From: an uncultured Phycisphaerales bacterium
Lineage (GTDB): Bacteria; Planctomycetota; Phycisphaerae; UBA1845; CAIVHJ01
Length of the DNA: 7,328 nucleotides
Reading direction: 5' to 3'
Assembly (NCBI GenBank): GCA_903905665.1
Contig: CAIVHJ010000106.1
Location: 1 to 7,328 of the forward strand
Shown piece by piece: positions 1 through 5,267 of this stretch; positions within the stretch are counted from its first letter, which is position 1; each line of letters opens with the position of its first letter. The notes below the pieces were generated by a model. It was not told the origin of the DNA. It worked only from the letters and a program-made list of their open reading frames with translations, and made no database searches. Position numbers and translations under genes: made by a program.

Positions 1-1588
1 ACGCCGGCAGGCTTTTGGCTCGATCGAGGTTTGCTTTGATCTCAGCAATCAAAGATCGCACGCCATCGTTGACCTGTGCCAGCGCCAGTCGATCAACCTG
101 CCTCACGATCGCCTCGGCCAGCAAATCATCGCGTCCCTTCATCGTAAGCACTGTCGTGTGATGATCGAGCTGCAAAACGAAGGGAATCTCAAGCCGTTCG
201 TCGTCGATTTGCAGCATCACCCATCCGCTATGGTGCCCAATCGAATCATATCTCGTCTTGACAAACGCCGCCTGCACATGAGGCGTAACGGCGACCAAAT
301 CCTGCAGGGCCCTTGTCAGGCGCTGGGACGGTAACGAGATATTGAGTACCGCCGGCAGCATGGCGACATCCTGCTGGATTTGTCCCCTCGCTTCGGATAA
401 TTGCTCACGAACTCGGCGTTCGTTTCGGATTTGAACCCCCCAGATCGAAGCGCCCACCACACCCGAAGTAAAAATGATCAGCGCAGCGATCAATGCAAAA
501 GCATGACGCCGCGCCGCAGCCCAGAGGCGCTGCCGTCGTTCGCGCCGACGCGACAGGAGGCGTTCGTGCTCTTCCCGCTCGTCTCGAAGCCGCGATTGCT
601 CCTCCAGATATCGCTGCCGTGCCGACGCGCCTTCCGACGAGCCTTCGCCATCCGTGATAGCGACAAGAGGTTCGCGCGGGGTCTCGGCGGGCATCCGACG
701 CAAAACCGATTCCTCAATAGAGGCTGGAACCGACACGTCGGACTTCATTTTCGCCTCTGCATCATCAAGCCCGGCAAGCAGGTCGGCGAAACCCGAATAC
801 CTGCGCTGCATCTCCGGTCGAATGCACTTGAAAATCACGCTCGACAGCGGTTCGGTCAGGTCCGCGCGCCTTCGGTGGGGGGGAACCGGGACTTCCACCA
901 TCATTTGATATTTGCAGTCGTCAGGATCCTCAGGAATGGCGCCAAACGGATGTCGGCCCGTGGCCAGCTGATACAGCAGAACGCCGACCGCAAAAAGGTC
1001 CGAAGACTCACCGAATCGTGCCGGGTTTTGCCAAAGCTCCGGGGAAACATAAGAGGCTGCCTGACGAATCCAGAATTCATCGCCAGGGTCGAGGAATTCC
1101 GAGAAGGCATCAGCCACCCCAAAATCCAACACCAACACGTGGTCCCCGGCGGCCACAAGAATATTGTCGGCACAGAGGCCGCCATGTCGCATTCGCAGCG
1201 TTTCTCCGGCGGGATACGCAGATTGAAACGCCAAGCAGAGTTGCCGCGCCACGCATAAAAGGCGACTAGCATCAAGAGGATTTGGTCCGGCCATCAGAGA
1301 TCGGGCTGTCGCCGCATCCGGCACGTTATAATGAATCTCGATGAAGTCTGAACCCCACCGAACGGGCGAGGCCGACGTAATCGATCGAGAAAAAACCGAC
1401 AATTGTTGCTGCTGGTCGGGGAGACGAACGAAACGCTGCTCGGCCCGCACGCGTTGTTCGGAAGACCATGATTTGGGAATCTGATACGTTCTCACCAAGC
1501 CCATGACAATCGTATTGTACACCTGTTCCAGAATCGCCCCAAGTCCGGGTGAACCGCCACCGCGGAACTTCCGCGCGACATGGCCCAC
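1..1588 (-). CDS. Membrane-anchored Ser/Thr protein kinase-like protein, probable pseudokinase (C-terminus cut by window edge)
   Basis: The frame is open from just after the regulator's stop to the window edge, giving 529 codons with no stop. Residues about 10-275 read as a protein kinase fold: a glycine-rich GGGSPGLG (10-17), a possible beta-3 lysine K39, catalytic-loop position HGGLCADN (135-142), DFG (155-157), SPE (182-184, replacing APE), then SDLFAVGVLLYQLATGRHPF, typical of the kinase helix-F region. The catalytic HRDxKxxN is HGGxCxxN: the catalytic Asp and the Lys are gone while Asn142 and DFG remain, so I infer a pseudokinase that may still bind nucleotide. A charged Arg/Glu-rich linker (about 325-361) precedes one membrane helix (about 363-386). 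The rest (387 onward) is probably extracytoplasmic and unrecognised. The GTG start at 1588 keeps the glycine loop but has no clear SD; coupling to the upstream gene 6 bases away is likely. ATG at 1504 is an alternative, but it would remove the glycine loop. Confidence 0.85.
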   Translation of the reverse strand, partial: MGHVARKFRGGGSPGLGAILEQVYNTIVMGLVRTYQIPKSWSSEQRVRAEQRFVRLPDQQQQLSVFSRSITSASPVRWGSDFIEIHYNVPDAATARSLMAGPNPLDASRLLCVARQLCLAFQSAYPAGETLRMRHGGLCADNILVAAGDHVLVLDFGVADAFSEFLDPGDEFWIRQAASYVSPELWQNPARFGESSDLFAVGVLLYQLATGRHPFGAIPEDPDDCKYQMMVEVPVPPHRRRADLTEPLSSVIFKCIRPEMQRRYSGFADLLAGLDDAEAKMKSDVSVPASIEESVLRRMPAETPREPLVAITDGEGSSEGASARQRYLEEQSRLRDEREEHERLLSRRRERRQRLWAAARRHAFALIAALIIFTSGVVGASIWGVQIRNERRVREQLSEARGQIQQDVAMLPAVLNISLPSQRLTRALQDLVAVTPHVQAAFVKTRYDSIGHHSGWVMLQIDDERLEIPFVLQLDHHTTVLTMKGRDDLLAEAIVRQVDRLALAQVNDGVRSLIAEIKANLDRAKSLPA

Positions 1589-1594
1589 CCAAGG

Positions 1595-2698
1595 TTACAA
1601 CACGACGTGCTGGGTGGCGGGCAGTACTTTCGGACCGCCGACCGGCAACGAGGAACCGCGATCAACCAGGTTTCCGGGCACAATCACTTCACGAGGAGGA
1701 ATCGCAGGCGCCGCATCCAGTACCATCTGGATCGCCCAATCCAGCAACTGATCGGGATAAACGTCATAACTGGTCACAGACTGTTGTTGGAGAATAAGCC
1801 GACCCGGCGCCGTCATTCCCACCAGGCTGAGGTGGTCCGGAATGGTCCGACCCATTCGTTCGAGATGGGATTTGACGAACTCCGTGAGGCTTCCACCGAG
1901 ACACACCAAGGCGGTCAGTTGCGAATCCAGACCCAGAATGGGTCTGAGATCGCCTACTGTGCAGCGAACCACGGATAGCGGCTCGATATGATAGCGGGTC
2001 ATGGCGGCTTGATAGCCTCGGCGGAATTGCGCCGCGGCATGGCGATCGGTTTCATCCACCACCAGCTGAATCCGCTCGTGGCCCAGCAAAATCAGGTGCT
2101 CGGTCAGTTCGAGTGCGCCCGTGGCATAATCCGCGACGACCGCGTTGGTTTTCATGATTGGGCTTCTGGCATTACAGAGCACAAAATGAATTCGCCGCCG
2201 AGCCAGATCCGAAAGGAAGCCCATCGAAGGCGTGGCTGAAAACACAATCACGCCCGAAATGTCTCGAAGCCGACTGATGGACAGAACCCGCTCAGGAATC
2301 TGACCGTCCTCCGACAAGGAGACGGTTTCAAGTTCCAGATCGATGGCGTGTTTTTGCAGGCGGGAACGCGCTGTGTCGAACATGGCGGACACAAATGTTG
2401 CATCCTGATCCGCCGTGGCCAACCAGATGCACTTTTGAACCGTCTCGCGACGCGGGGTACTAGGACCCCGCTCTCCGCGAGAAACGAATGTTCCTCGTCC
2501 GACCTGGCGGACCAAAATCCCCTCAGAGGTCAAATCGGTCAACGCTTTGCTGATGGTCTTGGCGTTGACGCCGAATCGCCGGGCCAACTCTCGCTCTCCG
2601 GGGAGTTTGTCGCGCAATTCGCCCGCGCCAATGGCGTTTCGGATTTCTTCTCGAAGTCGTTGGAATTTGTAGCTGAGTCGTGTTTCTGTTGACGCCAT
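1595..2698 (-). CDS. GntR-family transcriptional regulator with LacI-type effector-binding domain
   Basis: This 367-residue protein is a DNA-binding regulator expected to respond to a small ligand, often a sugar in this architecture (compare AraR). Residues about 12-72 form a GntR winged helix: the first helix contains FQRLREEIRNAI, then LPGERELARRFGVN and TISKALTDL (recognition helix), then the wing GRGTFV. Residues about 88-350 match a LacI/periplasmic-binding-protein effector domain, with GHERI (206-210), RRGYQAAM (226-233) and a closing RGSSLP (347-352). The ATG at 2698 is chosen because GGGAGG (2707-2712) lies 8 bases upstream; a GTG at 2707 would overlap that SD. The pseudokinase follows after 6 bases, so the two are probably co-transcribed. 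The ligand and targets cannot be read from the sequence; autoregulation through palindromes in its upstream region is a guess. Confidence 0.93.
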   Translation of the reverse strand: MASTETRLSYKFQRLREEIRNAIGAGELRDKLPGERELARRFGVNAKTISKALTDLTSEGILVRQVGRGTFVSRGERGPSTPRRETVQKCIWLATADQDATFVSAMFDTARSRLQKHAIDLELETVSLSEDGQIPERVLSISRLRDISGVIVFSATPSMGFLSDLARRRIHFVLCNARSPIMKTNAVVADYATGALELTEHLILLGHERIQLVVDETDRHAAAQFRRGYQAAMTRYHIEPLSVVRCTVGDLRPILGLDSQLTALVCLGGSLTEFVKSHLERMGRTIPDHLSLVGMTAPGRLILQQQSVTSYDVYPDQLLDWAIQMVLDAAPAIPPREVIVPGNLVDRGSSLPVGGPKVLPATQHVVL

Positions 2699-2706
2699 AG
2701 GTGCCA

Positions 2707-2712
2707 CCTCCC
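2707..2712 (-). promoter_or_regulatory. Ribosome binding site of the GntR-type regulator
   Basis: On the minus strand GGGAGG lies 8 bases before ATG 2698. It fixes that ATG rather than the in-frame GTG at 2707, which lies inside the SD. Confidence 0.8.
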
Positions 2713-2723
2713 AAGATAGAAAA

Positions 2724-2736
2724 AACAGACGCTGTT
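2724..2736. promoter_or_regulatory. Short inverted repeat in the regulator's 5' leader, candidate operator
   Basis: AACAG-ACG-CTGTT is a 5+5 inverted repeat with a 3-base centre, 26 to 38 bases upstream of the regulator's ATG. GntR proteins bind short palindromes and often control themselves, so it is a candidate operator. The arms are short and chance occurrence is possible. Confidence 0.25.
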
Positions 2737-2768
2737 GTGTCCTTCTCTGTCCCTATGCAGTTATGCGT

Positions 2769-2774
2769 ATTATA
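2769..2774 (-). promoter_or_regulatory. Candidate -10 element (TATAAT) for the regulator-pseudokinase operon
   Basis: A perfect TATAAT on the minus strand would start transcription near 2762, giving a leader of about 64 nt before ATG 2698. No good -35 hexamer lies 16-18 bases upstream (the best is GACCTA-like), so the promoter may need an activator. Confidence 0.45.
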
Positions 2775-2967
2775 GCCGATCGGTGCCGTTTTAGGTCCGC
2801 CCCAAGTATTTTCTTATCTTGCCTGCTCTCCCGTTGTTATGGGCGCATCATTACCACACGCAAAACAAAACGACACTTGTTGGCTCAATCTCTCATGTGT
2901 CCTTGCAAGTCACAGAGGTGTCTTTCGCATTCCGGCGGAAGAGAAATGCACCGCCTCTCCACACTAA

Positions 2968-2997
2968 AGTGTAGCGCCCCAAAAACACGGTTGTCAA
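2968..2997 (-). promoter_or_regulatory. Candidate sigma-70-type promoter TTGACA-18-TACACT with palindromes over both hexamers
   Basis: On the minus strand TTGACA (2997-2992) is followed after 18 bases by TACACT (2973-2968, 4 of 6 to consensus). The -35 sits inside the 11-base palindrome GGTTGACAACC (2989-2999). The -10 overlaps ACACT-AA-AGTGT (2961-2972, + strand). A transcript from here would reach the regulator with a leader of about 260 nt. The hexamer match is good, but no downstream gene is close, so it is tentative. Confidence 0.35.
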
Positions 2998-3254
2998 CCA
3001 CATTGTGACCTCTCGCAATAGTTGGGACGGACTAACGAATCGAGTGCGTTCGCCGACATCGGTTTGGGAATCAAGAGAATCACACAAAAATTCCGCTGTT
3101 TCCCGGATTCGTCGGATATTCATGGTTAAATCCACCCCCGGACACCTGCGGTTCCTGCCGCTCCCAAAAAGTTGCCTGAAAATTTTCCTAGCGCGATTCC
3201 GAATAAATCCATCACAATAAATTTTCTCCGGATAACGTCTCAAGGTGTGCGCGC

Positions 3255-3296
3255 AAAAAAATGGAAGATGCTGCCGTGGCGAGAAGCACCTTCCAT
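3255..3296 (-). terminator. Intrinsic terminator of the small basic-peptide gene
   Basis: On the minus strand ATGGAAGGTGCT (3296-3285) pairs with AGCATCTTCCAT (3272-3261) to give 12 pairs around a 12-base loop. It is followed directly by six further T residues (3260-3255). The one non-Watson-Crick pair is G-U on the minus strand but would be an A-C mismatch on the plus strand. The T tract also fits only minus-strand transcription. It lies about 105 bases after the peptide stop codon. Confidence 0.85.
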
Positions 3297-3306
3297 CTTG
3301 TGTTCG

Positions 3307-3326
3307 CACTCAATCGCGATTGAGTG
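3307..3326. repeat. Perfect 20-base palindrome in the 3' region of the small unit
   Basis: CACTCAATCG is followed immediately by its exact reverse complement. In RNA it would fold as an 8-pair stem with a CGCG loop, just upstream of the terminator in the minus-strand transcript. As DNA it could be a dimeric protein-binding site. It is outside any supported coding region. Confidence 0.8.
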
Positions 3327-3330
3327 AGTC

Positions 3331-3380
3331 GCCTGCGCCGGGGAAAAACAAAACCACGAATTACACGCCGCCGGGCAGGC
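3331..3380 (-). other. Possible stem in the 3' untranslated region of the basic-peptide transcript
   Basis: GCCTGC (3331-3336) and GCAGGC (3375-3380) are complementary, with further GC-rich bases inside each arm that pair imperfectly. With the palindrome and the terminator hairpin this would give three consecutive stem-loops after the 66-base gene. The outer stem is only 6 pairs, so support is modest. Confidence 0.35.
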
Positions 3381-3400
3381 TTCTGGTTTGTTTCGGCTTG

Positions 3401-3466
3401 TTACCTCTTTGATTTCTTCTTGGCCTTTTTGGTAACCTTCTTGGCCTTCTTTGCTTTCTTTGCCAT
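3401..3466 (-). CDS. 21-residue lysine-rich basic peptide (histone H1-tail-like)
   Basis: ATG at 3466 to TAA at 3401 encodes 21 residues, beginning MAKKAKKAKKV and ending KKKSKR: 12 Lys, 1 Arg, 4 Ala, no acidic residue, net charge about +13 on side chains. AAAGGAGGT ends about 7-8 bases upstream, the best ribosome binding site in the window. A TTGACA promoter and an intrinsic terminator bracket the gene on the same strand, which together make a random open frame unlikely. The AKK-repeat composition resembles the tails of bacterial histone H1-like and other nucleoid proteins, so binding to DNA or RNA in the cytoplasm is a reasonable inference. A ribosome-associated or membrane-active role cannot be excluded. 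There is no signal peptide or fold. I know no named family for it. Confidence 0.75.
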   Translation of the reverse strand: MAKKAKKAKKVTKKAKKKSKR

Positions 3467-3473
3467 GAAAGTG

Positions 3474-3482
3474 ACCTCCTTT
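3474..3482 (-). promoter_or_regulatory. Strong ribosome binding site of the basic-peptide gene
   Basis: AAAGGAGGT on the minus strand, 7 bases before ATG 3466, is close to full complementarity with the 16S rRNA 3' end. It is the main evidence that this very short frame is translated. Confidence 0.85.
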
Positions 3483-3501
3483 CTTAAAAAACTTTATCTA
3501 C

Positions 3502-3529
3502 CATATAACGATTGGGGGTGCTTTGTCAA
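3502..3529 (-). promoter_or_regulatory. Strong sigma-70-type promoter of the basic-peptide gene
   Basis: A perfect -35 TTGACA (3529-3524) is followed by TATATG (3507-3502, spacer 16) or TATGGT (3505-3500, spacer 18). Just upstream (about 3530-3585) are A and T tracts that resemble an UP element or a bent region. Transcription would start near 3495, giving a leader of about 28 nt and a total RNA of about 240 nt to the terminator. Confidence 0.75.
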
Positions 3530-3634
3530 AAAAATTCTCGAAAAGCAGCAAAAATTTTTTCAAAAAAGTTCGCCGACCCAATCCGCGTCTTGTTTTTTAT
3601 GATCGGAGATTTGTTCTGATCGCCTTAACTTTTC

Positions 3635-3672
3635 TTCGCCGGCCGACGGAATCCCCCTCCGAAACAGGCGAA
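3635..3672. other. Imperfect hairpin after mnmE, not a clear terminator
   Basis: TTCGCC (3635-3640) pairs with GGCGAA (3667-3672), and inside it CGGA pairs with TCCG around ATCCCCC. No T tract follows on the minus strand, so an intrinsic terminator for mnmE is not supported. It may cap the 3' end of the mnmE message or be fortuitous. Confidence 0.3.
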
Positions 3673-3725
3673 TGGGCGTCGCGGGGCCGAGTGAGCACGG
3701 CGTCCGATGTTTTTTTCCACGATGA

Positions 3726-5162
3726 TCACTTTCCAATACAGAAATCAGCGAAAATTCGCTGCAACAAGTCTTCTGTGGTGACTTCGCCAAACAATTCGTC
3801 GAGGGCCGTTAGTGCGACGCGAAGGTCACTCGCCACCAACTCTGCTTCGCAGGATGTGTCGTCGAGATTCGCGAGTCGTGCCCGCGCCTGATCCAGTGCG
3901 AGCACGGCACAACGCAGCGCCTCTCGGTGACGCGCATTCATCACAACCCGATGCTCAACAAGAGGTTGATCATGAGTGGTCAATCGCGTCAAGATGGCTC
4001 GACGCAACGCGTCGATACCGTCTCCTCGCAGCGCGCTGATTGCCTGAACCGACGCGGAACAGAACTTTCGAAATTCCAACAATGCCTGTGAGATATTTTC
4101 GGTGGGGCAGAGGTCTGCTTTGTTGGCCACATATAAAACACGGCCGGAATGAGGTTCAAGACATGGAATCACTTGACGAGATAACGGGGGGTATTGCAGG
4201 TCCAGGACATAACAAATGAGGTCGGCAGCCGGAAGTTCCCGCTCCAGGAATGTCCGCGAAGAAACTTCTCCGGGATCCCCCCACACTTCAACACCGGCGG
4301 TATCCACTAATTCCACCTCGATCGGAGACCACAACGCGACTGCCGTCAGTAGGTCTCGGGTGGTTCCGGGAACAGGCGAGCAAACGGCTCGGTTTAGGCC
4401 GCTCAGGCGGTTCATCAGTGTGCTTTTGCCCGAATTCGGAGGACCCACAATCATCACGCGGGGCAATTTCTGTCCATAATCCGAGTCGTTTGCTCTTTCC
4501 AGAAGTTCGCGCATCTGCAGGGAAATCCTTGCTATCCGCCGATGCAAGTCCTCCGGTGAAATAAAGTTAGTCGGTTCGTCAGCGAAATCGAGGCTGGCCT
4601 CAACACAGGAGCGCATTTCAATTAGTTCCTGACGAATGTTCTTCAGGTCGGCAGCCAGGCGGCCTTCCCGCCAATCCTGTGCCGCTCGGAGTTGGGCATC
4701 CGATCGGGCCCGAATCAGGGCCAAGACGCCCTCGACCTGAGACAAATCCATCGCACCGCGGAAAAACGCCCGCGCGGTAAATTCTCCAGGTTCTGCGCGA
4801 CGTACACATCCGCATGATCGCCCCGACTCTCCCAGTTGCTCGATGGTTCGATCAATCATCGCGCTGAGTACCGCCGGGGCAGCAACGGTATGAAATTCCA
4901 CAACATCTTCGCGTGTATAGCTTCGGGGGGAAGGAAAAACCAACAATTCTGCCGGCAGAGAGGGCATATCCGCATCAAACCGAAGCCGCCCATGAAAACG
5001 AATCGGTGAGGCAATTTGATTCCAATCCACAGGAAAATGTGGTGCAAACAATATCGAAGCCACCTCACGAGCGGCTGATCCGCTCGCGCGAACCACGCCC
5101 CGCATTCCATGGCCCGAAGGCGTGCCGACGGCGATAATGGTGTCGTCCAGACGATCAAACAC
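3726..5162 (-). CDS. mnmE: tRNA uridine-5-carboxymethylaminomethyl modification GTPase MnmE
   Basis: MnmE works with MnmG (not in this window) in the cytoplasm to modify U34 of certain tRNAs, using a folate one-carbon unit. The 478-residue length is near the family norm. In order: an N-terminal folate-binding domain (about 1-115) with DTIIAVGTPSG near the start and SYTREDVVEF; AEPGEFTARAF; and a G domain with P-loop GPPNSGKS (240-247), TTRD (267-270), DTAG (287-290), NKAD (347-350) and SAL (376-378). The C-terminus FCIGK carries the conserved Cys475. The usual HGG after EDVVEF is replaced by HTVAAP (91-96). GTG 5162 is chosen as start because GGAG lies 8 bases upstream. The longer frame from TTG 5195 would begin inside the -10 element. 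It has its own promoter, so it need not share a transcript with VKOR-DsbA. Confidence 0.96.
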   Translation of the reverse strand: MFDRLDDTIIAVGTPSGHGMRGVVRASGSAAREVASILFAPHFPVDWNQIASPIRFHGRLRFDADMPSLPAELLVFPSPRSYTREDVVEFHTVAAPAVLSAMIDRTIEQLGESGRSCGCVRRAEPGEFTARAFFRGAMDLSQVEGVLALIRARSDAQLRAAQDWREGRLAADLKNIRQELIEMRSCVEASLDFADEPTNFISPEDLHRRIARISLQMRELLERANDSDYGQKLPRVMIVGPPNSGKSTLMNRLSGLNRAVCSPVPGTTRDLLTAVALWSPIEVELVDTAGVEVWGDPGEVSSRTFLERELPAADLICYVLDLQYPPLSRQVIPCLEPHSGRVLYVANKADLCPTENISQALLEFRKFCSASVQAISALRGDGIDALRRAILTRLTTHDQPLVEHRVVMNARHREALRCAVLALDQARARLANLDDTSCEAELVASDLRVALTALDELFGEVTTEDLLQRIFADFCIGK

Positions 5163-5170
5163 GATGCTCG

Positions 5171-5174
5171 CTCC
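5171..5174 (-). promoter_or_regulatory. Ribosome binding site deciding the mnmE start
   Basis: GGAG on the minus strand, 8 bases before GTG 5162, supports that start over the upstream in-frame TTG 5195, which would add 11 residues not expected in the family. Confidence 0.65.
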
Positions 5175-5194
5175 GGGATTCCCGCAAAAAAACA

Positions 5195-5203
5195 ATTATA
5201 TCA
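5195..5203 (-). promoter_or_regulatory. Extended -10 promoter (TGATATAAT) of mnmE
   Basis: TATAAT at 5200-5195, preceded by TG at 5203-5202, is a textbook extended -10 element. No recognisable -35 sits at the usual distance, which such promoters tolerate. The start point near 5188 gives a leader of about 26 nt before GTG 5162. Confidence 0.65.
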
Positions 5204-5267
5204 AAAGGGGTTCTGCGCACGGCCGCGACCTAACGCCTTGCGGCGGAATCAATAACGGATTGAAACA

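Larger units (their letters stand above)
2699..3400. other. 702-base stretch without a convincing protein gene
   Basis: Between the regulator and the small basic-peptide gene I see no protein gene on either strand. The right part (3255-3400) is the probable 3' untranslated region and terminator of the peptide gene. The left part (2699-3000) holds candidate promoters and short palindromes for the regulator. About 3005-3250 is AT-richer, with only low-grade signals such as GAAAATTTTC (3178-3187). A minus-strand frame from ATG 3121-3123 to 2893 (76 codons) has no convincing family features and only a weak GGTGG upstream. Confidence 0.6.

Noticed and set aside
401..1258. Plus-strand frame of 285 codons
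   Set aside because: It lies antisense to the kinase-like gene, whose frame shows clear kinase motifs. The plus-strand product is rich in Arg, His and Pro, with no family resemblance.
2893..3123. Minus-strand frame of 76 codons from ATG 3121-3123, extendable upstream to 3309
   Set aside because: It has only a weak GGTGG upstream, no recognisable family features and irregular codon use. Its extension overlaps the terminator and palindrome, and a candidate promoter lies inside it. Most likely a chance open frame.
3178..3187. GAAAATTTTC palindrome as an operator
   Set aside because: Short A/T-only core, common by chance in AT-rich intergenic DNA.
5222..5267. Small CGCC-GCAA-GGCG hairpin after VKOR-DsbA as a terminator
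   Set aside because: Four pairs only, and no T tract on the minus strand.
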